DNA of 64,000 bases from NCBI RefSeq assembly GCF_900102965.1, contig NZ_FNGM01000009.1:110225-174224 (forward strand), given 5' to 3'. This stretch comes from Paenibacillus jilunlii. Lineage in GTDB: Bacteria > Bacillota > Bacilli > Paenibacillales > Paenibacillaceae. A program made the translations under genes and the position numbers. A model generated the notes under the pieces. That model was given only the letters and a program-made list of their open reading frames with translations. It was not told the DNA's origin and searched no databases. Positions 34,381 through 43,116 of the stretch are shown here, in pieces; within the stretch, counting starts at the first letter, position 1, and every line of letters starts with the position of its first letter.

Positions 34381-34637
34381 CTATCCCTCCGCCTTCGCCC
34401 GCTCCGCCTCTACATACTCCTGAATAATCAGATTGCCGCCGCTGCTTCTCCACTTCTCCACCTCTTGGCGGAAGCCTTCGGCCGTGATATTGCCCAGAAT
34501 ATAATTGTAGGTCGCGTCGACGATGATGGTAGACAGCTCGGTGTTTTTTTCGTCAAAGGTGGGCGAGCTGAGGCTGACGGTCGGGTCATCGACCAGGAAC
34601 TGCTCGTTGTCTTCGCTGAGCTGATCGGCGAGGGCGG
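34381..34637 (-). pseudogene. Truncated 3' end of a YtcQ-like binding-protein gene
   Basis: A 257-bp segment matches, without indels, the last 257 bp of the gene at 35909-37429 (35909-36165). I count about 10 differences in the 217 bp from 34421 to 34637, and more in the last 40 bp. In frame it encodes the last 85 residues (...DNEQFLVDDPTVSLS..., ending AERAKAEG) and stops at TAG 34381-34383. Homology ends abruptly at 34637. It is the remnant of a duplicated gene with no 5' end or ribosome site. Confidence 0.9.
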
Positions 34638-34662
34638 AATGCTGGGAGGGGGGACAATTAAT

Positions 34663-34692
34663 AACCCCACCGCATGAATCTACGGTGGGGTT
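34663..34692 (-). terminator. Terminator-like hairpin after the HExxH gene
   Basis: Stem AACCCCACCG / CGGTGGGGTT with a 10-nt loop, 15 bp downstream of the HExxH gene stop and followed on the minus strand by TTATTAATT. It and its left flank (ATGCTGGGAGGG) resemble the hairpin at 31093-31122 (left flank ATGCAGGGAGGG). Confidence 0.65.
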
Positions 34693-34706
34693 AGGGGGAA
34701 ATCCGT

Positions 34707-35816
34707 CTAGGAATGAATTGTCTTAACGGGAGCTTCAACTTTTTCGCTCGTACTTGCTACTTCAAAAAAAGCATCAAGTTGTTTATAGTCAGATTTAATC
34801 GTTTCAGTTGTAATGGAACTTTCACCAGCAACCCAATTTGGATTATGGCGTCTTCTCCTCTGGATTACTGCAAAAGCTTTTAGCGAATCATAATCTGAAG
34901 AAGAGGCTGATCGATGCCTAATATCAGATATTTGATCATCCAGCATACGTTTCATAATCTCCACTCCTTCATACATCAAATTTGGTTTTTCAAAATCACC
35001 TGTAAAGCAGAACTTATTGGGTAAGATAAATTTACCACGTTCAGCTTTTATATTCAATGAGATCCGGTAGTCTTCAACCAAGGATTCCTTTAAAATAAGT
35101 AATTTTTCAAATATATTCATTTCGGAGAAACCAGGTACACGTCGGTCAACTATCTCATAATACCCATACTCTAGAAACCAGGTAAGTATATCCCTTTCAT
35201 TATGTATATCTAAAGTGTCCCATTCACGCCAATGTAATACATGCCCAAACTCATGCTGTAAGGTCTGTGCACATCGCTCATGTACATTTAGGCACCGGAG
35301 ATTCTCAATTAATTCAGATTGATCATCAGGATCCATCTTTTGCCTTAGGACGAGATAAGCGGCTTCATTTAGATAGCTTCGGCACTCTTGTTTGAAGCGA
35401 GTTTGCGTTTTGTCAGGAAGCAAAAGAATCTTTTCCACTCCAAACCTTTCTGTTCGGTACATGATTGCGATTGCATCTCGTCTTTTAGGATCAGTAAACC
35501 TAAATAATAGGTTATACACCTCTACTTCATTGAGACGAGCTCCGCGACGTTTGGCAATTTTATAACCACCATTTATTTCATGCCGGTGACGTTTCATTCT
35601 GTCTAGCGGGTATTCAATTTGTGAAGAATCAGTTATTATGTTTGCCAATAAAGCAGCTTTATGTCGTAAATTCACGAAAGAGGATTTATCAAGTTCAAGG
35701 GGGGCATCGTCCAACACTTCAAATTTCCCCAAATCAATTTTGTTCCAGCATATTAATTCTTCGTCTTCAAGTTGATTCTCCGTTAGCAGTTCTACTAAAA
35801 GTTTGGCCAAAATCAC
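34707..35816 (-). CDS. HExxH-motif protein, putative zinc metallopeptidase
   Basis: A 369-residue protein of unknown family. AAAGGAACGT precedes GTG 35816. Residues near 185-205 contain QTLQHEFGHVLHWREWDT, a gluzincin/ImmA-like HExxH with an aromatic follow-up; ESLVEDYRISLNIKAE about 60 residues later offers a Glu that could be the third zinc ligand. No signal peptide or membrane segment is seen, so it should act in the cytosol. Codon use is AT-richer than the flanking sugar-import genes. The gene sits between a truncated copy and the intact copy of the binding-protein 3' end, which suggests that it arrived by insertion or recombination. A catalytic role is inferred from the motif only. Confidence 0.65.
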   Translation of the reverse strand: MILAKLLVELLTENQLEDEELICWNKIDLGKFEVLDDAPLELDKSSFVNLRHKAALLANIITDSSQIEYPLDRMKRHRHEINGGYKIAKRRGARLNEVEVYNLLFRFTDPKRRDAIAIMYRTERFGVEKILLLPDKTQTRFKQECRSYLNEAAYLVLRQKMDPDDQSELIENLRCLNVHERCAQTLQHEFGHVLHWREWDTLDIHNERDILTWFLEYGYYEIVDRRVPGFSEMNIFEKLLILKESLVEDYRISLNIKAERGKFILPNKFCFTGDFEKPNLMYEGVEIMKRMLDDQISDIRHRSASSSDYDSLKAFAVIQRRRRHNPNWVAGESSITTETIKSDYKQLDAFFEVASTSEKVEAPVKTIHS

Positions 35817-35908
35817 ACGTTCCTTTCTCCCCGAAACAAGATTTCATACCTTACAACCAATGGGTATTCAACATTCAGGAAGTTTCTTCCTTCTGTTACT
35901 TAAAAACG

Positions 35909-37429
35909 TCATCCTATCTCCTCCACCCGCGCCGCCTCCCCATACTCCTGAATAATCAGCTCGCCGCCGCTGCTTCGCCACTTCTCCACCTCTTGGCGGA
36001 AGCCTTCGGCCGTGATATTGCCCAGGATATAATTGTAGGTCGCATCGACGATGATGGTGGACAGCTCGGTGTTTTTTTCGTCAAAAGTGGGCGAGCTGAG
36101 GCTGACGGTCGGGTCATCGACCAGAAACTGCTCGTTGTCTTCACTGAGCTGGTCGGCGAGGGCGGTCAGCTGCTCTTTTTGCACAACTTCCATAATGTTC
36201 CGGTTGCCGATATCGGCGATCATCAGGGAGTAGAGCGGACTGACCTCATTTACACGCAGCTGCGAGGTTTCCTCGGGAAGAATGACTTTGCCGTCCTCCA
36301 GCTTGTAGTGCCGTCCTTCGAACCCGTATTTCATCAGGTTGGCAACATCCTTATCCATCGTCCGGTCAAAGAACCCCAGTACTTCTTTCAGCTCTGCCTC
36401 CGTGGCAATTGCTTTTTTGGAGAAAAGATACAGCCCGTTGTAGTTGGGAATGGACCACACCTTATAGCCCTCCGGCCCTTTGATCCGGTTAATCAAGGTC
36501 AGCTCGGCTGCGGGATTGATCGCCTGGGCCTCAATGGAGAGCCGCTGCACATCGGTCATGCTGCCTATGAATATCCCGGCGCCGCCCCGGATGAACTTAT
36601 CCCGCTGCACTTCCTTGCTGGTCAAGGCGAAATCCTGGTTGATGATCTTTTCTTTATATAATCGCTTCATGAAGTTCATCGTATCCATATATTCAGGCGT
36701 CTCAAATTCAGGAATAAACCGGCCCTTCACCAGCTTCCAGTTATTCGGCGTGCCGAAATAGGAGCTAAGGGTCTTAAACACCCCATAGACCAGATCGTTC
36801 CGGTCAACGAGTCCAAGCGTATCTGCTTTGCCGTTGCCGTCCGGATCATTGTAGGTGAACTGCTGCATAACATGATACAGCTCCTCCAGCGTCTGCGGTT
36901 TGTTCAAATGGAGACGATCCAGCCAATCCTTGCGGATGATAATTCCTTGTCTGGAGGAGGGGCGCTCGGTGTACAGGCCGTAAAACTTTCCGTCCACGGC
37001 AGTCTGGTTCAGAATCGCAGGGTCCAGCTGCTTCAGATTCGGAAAATCCTTAAGATAGGGACCAATCTCCCAAAAAGCACCCGAGCGGATCGCATTCTTG
37101 ACCAGATTATAATCCGTAACCTTAACAAAAGTAACCTTGCCCAGGGAACCGGTTGCCATTGCCGTGTTCATTTTGTCGGTATAGACCCCCTCGGGAACCC
37201 AGGTGATCTCCAGCCGGACACCGGTCAGCTTGTTGATCTCGGCAACAATATCTTTGGCAGGGGTCTGCGGAAAATGCAGCGGCGCCAGGATGGATATCGA
37301 CGGAACCTCTCCACCGGGGCTGCTGCGGCCGGCATCCTCACTACTGCAAGCGCTTAACATTATAACTACAAGCAGAACAAGCACACTGCTATATCGGGCA
37401 CCCCTGGGTCCCAAGCCTTGTCTGAACAT
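35909..37429 (-). CDS. Extracellular sugar-binding lipoprotein (YtcQ/LplA-like), paralogue 2
   Basis: A 506-residue family-1 binding protein: signal with lipobox VIMLSACSSE and then LHFPQTPAKDIVAEINKLTG. It shares long motifs with the 29182-30735 protein (RQGIIIRKDWLDRL, FTYNDPDGNGKADTLGLVDR, YFGTPNNW, GSMTDVQRLS), so the two are paralogues. GGGG precedes ATG 37429, a weak ribosome site. It is divergent from the YtdP-like regulator, as ytcQ is adjacent to ytdP in B. subtilis. Its last 257 bp were duplicated (34381-34637). Confidence 0.92.
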   Translation of the reverse strand: MFRQGLGPRGARYSSVLVLLVVIMLSACSSEDAGRSSPGGEVPSISILAPLHFPQTPAKDIVAEINKLTGVRLEITWVPEGVYTDKMNTAMATGSLGKVTFVKVTDYNLVKNAIRSGAFWEIGPYLKDFPNLKQLDPAILNQTAVDGKFYGLYTERPSSRQGIIIRKDWLDRLHLNKPQTLEELYHVMQQFTYNDPDGNGKADTLGLVDRNDLVYGVFKTLSSYFGTPNNWKLVKGRFIPEFETPEYMDTMNFMKRLYKEKIINQDFALTSKEVQRDKFIRGGAGIFIGSMTDVQRLSIEAQAINPAAELTLINRIKGPEGYKVWSIPNYNGLYLFSKKAIATEAELKEVLGFFDRTMDKDVANLMKYGFEGRHYKLEDGKVILPEETSQLRVNEVSPLYSLMIADIGNRNIMEVVQKEQLTALADQLSEDNEQFLVDDPTVSLSSPTFDEKNTELSTIIVDATYNYILGNITAEGFRQEVEKWRSSGGELIIQEYGEAARVEEIG

Positions 37430-37611
37430 CCATGTATCCCCCTGGCCTATAAATTATACATTTCGCTCCTAATAGATGTACAAATTGCAATTCATAGTGA
37501 TAACTAGAGAAAATGATTATTGCGGCACCAGATGATTATTGTTATTATCCATCGTGATGCATACACTTAAGACAGGCGATTGCTTCTAACTAATGTAAAG
37601 GTGCTGAATTC

Positions 37612-39951
37612 ATGAAACATTTAAGCTTCCTGAGCAAATTAACGATATTCGCCTTTGTCCTCAGCACATTGCCTGTGCTGTTCATTGGTTCGTTCTCTTA
37701 TTTCACATCCTCCAGCGAGATTCAAAAAAATGTTAACCTTAGCAAAATGGAACTTATTTTACAAATTACCTCAAATGTAGAGCATAAGCTGGCTACTGTC
37801 AATCAAACCTTGAACCAGGTCGTGAACTCCTCCGTACTCAAAAAAGCACTGAACAATCCGCTAAATGTAACCGATTTCATTTTATATAATGACATACGTA
37901 CGGAAATCCGCAATATGCAGTCTTTTGATACGAAGCTGGAGGATGTGATCCTGCTGAACCAGCGGCAGAACTGGATGATCAAAAATTCCGGGCTCTACCG
38001 CCTGAATGAATATAAAAATTACGAGCAGCTGACGAACCTGATTAATCTGCCTGACGAGAGCTCCTGGGTGCTGAACCCTTCTTCCCTGTTCTACAGCGAG
38101 GAGAGTATTAATGTTACGGGTTGTGCATACAGCATCAGCCTGATCAAAAAACTGCCGACCACCAAGCTGCAGAAATACGGGCTGGCGATGGCCAACATTC
38201 CCGCCTGCAGTCTGCAGGATTTCATCAATTCCGATGTGCAGCCGCTGGGCAGCATTATCGTCCTGGACAGCTCCGGCCGGATTTTGCTGCACCCGGACCG
38301 TACCCTGATCGGCCAGCCTGCTGCCGCCAGCGGGTTCACGGAGTTCGCGCAGCTTACCGGCGCCCTCACCCCGTCGGGGCAATTCAAGACCGAGATGGAC
38401 AACAAGGACTATTCCATCACCTATATGCGCTCCCAGCAGAGCGGCTGGATCTATCTCTCAGTGACTTCGATTGCGAGCCTGACCAAGGAGTCTGACAAAA
38501 TCGGAACCTATACCATCTATGTGAGCACCCTGATGCTGCTGCTGTCGGTACTGCTCGCCTGGCTTGGCTCCCGCAAAATGTACACGCCCATTGAACGGCT
38601 GCTCAACCAGATGGGCCAGCGCAGACCGGATATCCGCAAAAGGCATACCAACGAGTTCCAGATCATCGGCGAGCAGGTGCATCATCTGTTCCAGTCCAAA
38701 TCCCAGCTGGAAAAAGAGGTCGCCCAGCATCTCCGGCAGGTGCGGACCTTTGGCCTGATCAAAGCCTTCCAGGGCCATATCAAGAAGCGCGAGCTGCTTG
38801 AAGAGCTGGAACAATTCGGCTACCACGCCCAGCTTGAAGAATGGCAGACCATGGCCGTAATTACGGTCAGCATCGACTTCTCCGGGGAGAACAGCTATCA
38901 GAAAAAAGACCTCAGCCTGCTGCTGTTCGCCGTGCATAACATGATAGAAGAGCTGGTTCCTTCAAGCAACCGGCTGACACCGGTCATCATGGACCATGCT
39001 GTCGTTACGCTGATTGGAAGCGCCGATGGTCATGCGGAGTCTTTTCACAAAATGCTCTATTCGCTAACCGAATCGCTGCAGCAGACCATCAACAACTATC
39101 TGAAACTGGAGGCCAGCATCGGGCTGAGCCTGCCCTTCCATGCCTTCGATAAAATGTCGATTGCTTACAGGGAAGGCCTCGAAGCCCTCAAACACCGGAT
39201 AACGCTGGGCAAAGGCATTATCATCCAATACGAAAACATCAACTCCGGGAACCATTATCTCAACCTGAGCTACCCTGTCCATAAGGAAAATGATCTGATG
39301 GATGCCATTAAACTGGCGGATGCCGGGAAGGCAAAAGAGGTGCTGCATAAGGTGTTCAGCTGTATTTTTGCGCCGGGGCTGTCGCCGCAGGAATATCAGA
39401 TTCCGCTGACCCGCCTGCTGAACAATCTCCTGATTATGATGCAGGAATCAGGGATCAGTCTGAACCAGATCCATCCAGGGAACGGCTCTTTATTTGAGGA
39501 GCTGACGGATATCCACATCGTGGCCGAGATTGAAGACTGGTTCTGGACGGTAGTCATCCAGCCGATGATCCGTATCTTCGGCAGCAGGCAGAATGCCCAG
39601 TACCATAACATCTCGGAGAAGCTGATCGATATCGTCCAGCATGATTACGACAAGGACCTGACGCTGGAGGAGTGCGCCTCGCGGCTGCACTATAATGCCA
39701 ACTATATCAGCAGCGTGTTCCGTAAGGAGACCCAATATTACTTCAGCGAGTATCTCGCGATGTACCGGTTCAAGATGGCCAAGAAATGGCTGGAGGAAAC
39801 CGACATGCCGGTCAAGGATATCGCCGCCCGTCTCCGCTACAACAATTCGCAGAATTTCATCCGCTCGTTCCGCAAGCAGGAGGGGATGACCCCCGGCCAG
39901 TACCGCGAAAATGCAGGCGCAAGGCAGCGGGCCGTGCCGGATGATTATTGA
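37612..39951 (+). CDS. ytdP: Membrane-bound AraC-family regulator (YtdP-like)
   Basis: A 779-residue regulator, close in length to B. subtilis YtdP. TM1 near residues 9-31 (LTIFAFVLSTLPVLFIGSFS), a Cache-like extracellular sensor to about residue 300, TM2 (YTIYVSTLMLLLSVLLAWLG), a linker, and a C-terminal AraC double helix-turn-helix (LTLEECASRLHYNANYISSV and MPVKDIAARLRYNNSQNFI, ending MTPGQYRE). It probably senses pectin-derived sugar outside the cell, directly or through a binding protein, and activates the divergent binding-protein gene and the yte/ytc genes. Start ATG 37612 gives a standard Lys-initial membrane anchor. Confidence 0.9.
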   Translation: MKHLSFLSKLTIFAFVLSTLPVLFIGSFSYFTSSSEIQKNVNLSKMELILQITSNVEHKLATVNQTLNQVVNSSVLKKALNNPLNVTDFILYNDIRTEIRNMQSFDTKLEDVILLNQRQNWMIKNSGLYRLNEYKNYEQLTNLINLPDESSWVLNPSSLFYSEESINVTGCAYSISLIKKLPTTKLQKYGLAMANIPACSLQDFINSDVQPLGSIIVLDSSGRILLHPDRTLIGQPAAASGFTEFAQLTGALTPSGQFKTEMDNKDYSITYMRSQQSGWIYLSVTSIASLTKESDKIGTYTIYVSTLMLLLSVLLAWLGSRKMYTPIERLLNQMGQRRPDIRKRHTNEFQIIGEQVHHLFQSKSQLEKEVAQHLRQVRTFGLIKAFQGHIKKRELLEELEQFGYHAQLEEWQTMAVITVSIDFSGENSYQKKDLSLLLFAVHNMIEELVPSSNRLTPVIMDHAVVTLIGSADGHAESFHKMLYSLTESLQQTINNYLKLEASIGLSLPFHAFDKMSIAYREGLEALKHRITLGKGIIIQYENINSGNHYLNLSYPVHKENDLMDAIKLADAGKAKEVLHKVFSCIFAPGLSPQEYQIPLTRLLNNLLIMMQESGISLNQIHPGNGSLFEELTDIHIVAEIEDWFWTVVIQPMIRIFGSRQNAQYHNISEKLIDIVQHDYDKDLTLEECASRLHYNANYISSVFRKETQYYFSEYLAMYRFKMAKKWLEETDMPVKDIAARLRYNNSQNFIRSFRKQEGMTPGQYRENAGARQRAVPDDY

Positions 39952-40049
39952 TGGCTGCATGGCAGAGGCAATTTTACGCCGCCGCAGCATTTAGTGGGAA
40001 TTAGTATACTTAAATCGGCGATAAACAGGGTCTGGCATTGATTAGGGCC

Positions 40050-40126
40050 AAATTAAGTGTACTTTTTCCCACCCGCGGTGCTAGAGGAGAGGAGTTGCTC
40101 TTTTTAAGTTTCCTTTTTCCACTTAA
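40050..40126 (-). repeat. Half element of the AAGTGGAAAAAGG family (2 units)
   Basis: Units 40050-40073 (AATTAAGTGTACTTTTTCCC) and 40105-40126 (AAGTTTCCTTTTTCCACTTA) are in the same orientation, 55 bp apart, like the half element at 6623-6699. Confidence 0.7.
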
Positions 40127-40205
40127 GCGGCGGACAAGTAGTACGCATTCGCAGACTCACAGCTATATAGATTGAACTTGTGATTTTCCATTTTGGGATT
40201 TGGAC

Positions 40206-40342
40206 GTGACTCCGGGGAATGTTTGGACTTCCAGCCGCTGTTGTCTGCAGATTTCTTAGATTTGTACCGCTGTTCGCGGTGGAAATCCGCAGACAAAGGC
40301 GGGCGCTAACGCTCCTACAGTTCCAAACTTCCCCTCCACCAC
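40206..40342. repeat. 137-bp palindromic MITE-like element, copy 2
   Basis: GTGACTCCGGGGAATGTTTG at the left and, complemented, GTGGTGGAGGGGAAGTTTG at the right, with inner stem TTGTCTGCAGATTTC / GAAATCCGCAGACAA. It is very similar to 30912-31046 in both arms; the central loop differs. Confidence 0.8.
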
Positions 40343-40421
40343 TTCATCCCTTTTTCTAATTTTCAAGTTCAATCAATATAACGAGCTTCACAATCGCCAG
40401 CGCGAGTGATCCTCGCCGCAA

Positions 40422-41135
40422 TCACTTCCCGGAACCCTTTGGCTTGCGTGATTTTCTTTTTCTAATGAACATAGTAACCGCAAGGGCCAAGAGCAGAATA
40501 ACAGCGCCGCCGGCAATGGCGATATTCCGGATATCCGGTACATATACAACAAGGCGCAGCGGTTCGGAATCAGCCATCGTGATATGCCAGGTCAGCGTAT
40601 TCCCGTCCTGTTCAGCAGCATTGTTAGGCCCGTACAGATCATAGGGCAGCGTTAATTTGAAATCCAGCGCCAGATTCCGCATCAACAGCCGGACCAGCGA
40701 CTTCGGTACATTCAGCGTTCCAAGACCGTCTATAATTTCATCCGAATAGGCATTCAGCTTGGGCTGAACCGCTGCGTCATACCGGGTATACAGCCACTTA
40801 TCTTCTGTCGTGACTTCAGTGTCGACGAACTCCAGACTTCCTGCATTCTGCATATCCTGTATGGAATCATAGGATTTAAGGAATTGGTATTCCGTTGATT
40901 TGCCGTTTTTTGTTTTGTGCAGTTCGATCCCGGCGGCCTGCAGCCTGCTGGTGAGCAGTTCCTCTACTTTGCCGCCGACCAGCGATTCCGCGCGCGAGTC
41001 CAGCTGGAGACTGAAGGCAATATCCAGACTTCCATCCTTCTTCACCGTGACATGCGCTGTCCCATTGGCACAGCCCGTAACCAGAACAAGCATCAGAATG
41101 ATAAGTCCCAGGATGCTTAATTGTCTCCACTTCAA
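40422..41135 (-). CDS. DUF3153/LppM-like lipoprotein with C-terminal membrane anchor
   Basis: A 237-residue surface lipoprotein. GGGGGAA precedes a TTG start (41135). Signal peptide LSILGLIILMLVLVTGC places the lipid on Cys22. The extracytoplasmic part starts with AHVTVKKDGSLDIAFSLQL, typical of DUF3153/LppM domains, and the C-terminus has a membrane segment (IAIAGGAVILLLALAVTMFI) followed by a basic tail (RKRKSRKPKG). It would therefore be held at both ends. No operon partner is adjacent. Function unknown. Confidence 0.7.
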   Translation of the reverse strand: MKWRQLSILGLIILMLVLVTGCANGTAHVTVKKDGSLDIAFSLQLDSRAESLVGGKVEELLTSRLQAAGIELHKTKNGKSTEYQFLKSYDSIQDMQNAGSLEFVDTEVTTEDKWLYTRYDAAVQPKLNAYSDEIIDGLGTLNVPKSLVRLLMRNLALDFKLTLPYDLYGPNNAAEQDGNTLTWHITMADSEPLRLVVYVPDIRNIAIAGGAVILLLALAVTMFIRKRKSRKPKGSGK

Positions 41136-41349
41136 TGCCGTTCCCCCATTCTCTAGCCCAAAGCTTTTATAGTATAGCCTTCAAAGAGTGATATCCCGAG
41201 TGTACCATATGCTGCCGCTGTCCGTAATGAAGGGGATGAAATCATAATAACTTGAGGCATCATTATTTGAAGGACCTTGCTCAAAATAAAAACCTACAGA
41301 TGTAATTATCTGTAGGCATCCGCCCGAGAATAAATGCAATTGACCAAGC

Positions 41350-42150
41350 TTATTTGTTTACCCGCCAACTGACCAGCCTGTTTACGACAATCAGTGAAAT
41401 TATGCTGAAGACCAGCATGACGGCACAATCCAGCATAACCCCCATAGACCAGCCGACCGTCAGAATGGAACGCATGGCATCCGCAGCGTAGGTTGTCGGC
41501 AGCACATAAGATATCCATTGCAGCGGCACAGGAAGCTGATCGATGCTCACCATGACCGGAGACAGGAAAGAGATGATCATCATCAGGGCCTGGCAGAGCA
41601 TGTTGGTGAATTGGAAGGTGGGCGACCAGAATCCAAGAAGTATTCCAATGCCTACAACACTGGTCAGGCTTAGAAGGATGACTACGGGCAGCCCCGGCGA
41701 ATAATGAAGCTGAACACCGTACAGCCACTGGCCGAGCAATCCCAAAATAAGAAAAGAAGGCAGTGTGTTCATAAGCCCCCGCAGCATGTTGGCAATTACG
41801 AAGTTATTTTTGGATATGGGAAGAGACGCATAAAATGTAAAATGATCCTGATGCTTCTGCAAGGCAATTTCCTGCCCTAGTCCATTCATTCCCATCACGA
41901 TAATCCCGAACACGAGATTTCCGGCAATAATCTGCACGACCATTTCATCACTCGGGTTCACCGTATAAAACCGCATGAAAAGCAGGGTCGTAAGCGGGTA
42001 TAGCGTCGCCATCAGGATGACCCATGCCCAGCTGTCCCTGACAATTGCGAACTGAATCCGGAACAAAATAGAGATTTCCGTCCACCAGCGTTCCCATCGT
42101 CCCCTCTTTCTCCGTGGCTGCAGCCCGATCGGATTCATAAAGGTGCTCAT
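41350..42150 (-). CDS. ABC-2 type transporter permease
   Basis: A 266-residue membrane protein with six predicted helices and the ABC-2 layout (WAWVILMATLYPLTTLLFMR, IIAGNLVFGIIVMGMNGLGQ, LPSFLILGLLGQWLYGVQL). Its ATG overlaps the ATPase gene end by 4 bp. With the ATPase it forms an exporter of the drug/lantibiotic/polysaccharide type; the substrate is not deducible. It ends the three-gene operon ArsR-ATPase-permease. Confidence 0.88.
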   Translation of the reverse strand: MSTFMNPIGLQPRRKRGRWERWWTEISILFRIQFAIVRDSWAWVILMATLYPLTTLLFMRFYTVNPSDEMVVQIIAGNLVFGIIVMGMNGLGQEIALQKHQDHFTFYASLPISKNNFVIANMLRGLMNTLPSFLILGLLGQWLYGVQLHYSPGLPVVILLSLTSVVGIGILLGFWSPTFQFTNMLCQALMMIISFLSPVMVSIDQLPVPLQWISYVLPTTYAADAMRSILTVGWSMGVMLDCAVMLVFSIISLIVVNRLVSWRVNK

Positions 42151-43097
42151 GCCCCCATCACCTCTTTGGCCGCTTGATCGATATGGAAATATACATCCTC
42201 CAGACTTGGCGGCAGGACGGCATATTCCTCTATCTTCAGGTCACGTCGTGAGATAATTCTGTCCAGAACGTTGCCCGCCTGGGCTTTGTCCACCAGCAGG
42301 CAGATCCGGTTTTCACCGCTTCTCTGGAGAATTCCCCACTCAGCCAGCTCCTTTTCAACCTCTTCCCTCTGGCCGAATGCCGTCTGGATTTCAAATTTCA
42401 GCCGCTGATCCACGCGCTGCTTCAGCTTAGCCACACTATCAATCGCCAGCAGCTTTCCGTGATTGATCACTGCGACCCGGTCAACCACATGCTCTGCTTC
42501 GAGAACATTATGTGTAACCAGGATTATAGTAGCGCCATTACGGTTATGCTCCTGGATGAGATCCCACACCAATCTCCGCTTTGCCGGATCAAGCTCATTG
42601 GTGGGTTCATCCAGTATCAGCACCGGCGAGTGGCCGATCAGCGCCGTGCCGATGCCAACCATCCGCTTCTGTCCGCCGGAGAGCCGTTTTAATGATTTGT
42701 TCCCCAGTTCTGTCATTTCGAACCGCTCCAACAATTCCCGGGCTTCCCGCTCTGCCGGTTTCTTCTGCATTCCGCGAAGCTGCCCTGTAAATACAAGCGC
42801 TTCCATCGCAGTTAATGCAGATAGCGCATGTGGCTCCTGTGCGTAGTAAGACACCTCGCTTGCTACCACACGTGTTTGTTTGTACACATCAAGCCCGTTA
42901 TATAATACTTGCCCTTCGGTCGGCTTCAGGTGTCCCACCAATTGTTTGATCAATGTCGATTTGCCCGCTCCGTTTGGTCCCAGCACCCCCAGGATTTCTC
43001 CCCTTTGAATGAGAAAAGAAATATCTTCGTTGGCTTTGATTTTGCCCTTTTTGTAGACCATATTGACGCACTCCACCTCGTAGATCCAGCTATCCAT
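42147..43097 (-). CDS. ABC transporter ATP-binding protein (CcmA-like)
   Basis: A 316-residue ATPase. Walker A GPNGAGKST, signature LSGGQKRMVG, Walker B VLILDEPTNELDP and H-loop VTHNVLEAEHVVDR are present. The C-terminal 90 residues form the extra domain common in drug exporters (KFEIQTAFGQREEVEKELAE). AAGGAGATGGGGAG precedes ATG 43097. It pairs with the permease downstream and follows the ArsR-type regulator by 19 bp. Confidence 0.92.
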   Translation of the reverse strand: MDSWIYEVECVNMVYKKGKIKANEDISFLIQRGEILGVLGPNGAGKSTLIKQLVGHLKPTEGQVLYNGLDVYKQTRVVASEVSYYAQEPHALSALTAMEALVFTGQLRGMQKKPAEREARELLERFEMTELGNKSLKRLSGGQKRMVGIGTALIGHSPVLILDEPTNELDPAKRRLVWDLIQEHNRNGATIILVTHNVLEAEHVVDRVAVINHGKLLAIDSVAKLKQRVDQRLKFEIQTAFGQREEVEKELAEWGILQRSGENRICLLVDKAQAGNVLDRIISRRDLKIEEYAVLPPSLEDVYFHIDQAAKEVMGA

Positions 43098-43116
43098 TTC
43101 TCCCCATCTCCTTCAC

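Larger units (their letters stand above)
39952..40421. other. Intergenic region between ytdP and the DUF3153-like gene
   Basis: The 470 bp between convergent genes contain two repeat elements (40050-40126 and 40206-40342). No gene and no ordinary terminator was recognised; the long palindrome may act as a bidirectional transcription end (inference). Confidence 0.55.

Noticed and set aside
34428..34670. 80-codon minus-strand frame
   Set aside because: It is an alternative frame of the truncated binding-protein fragment; the same shadow appears in the intact copy.
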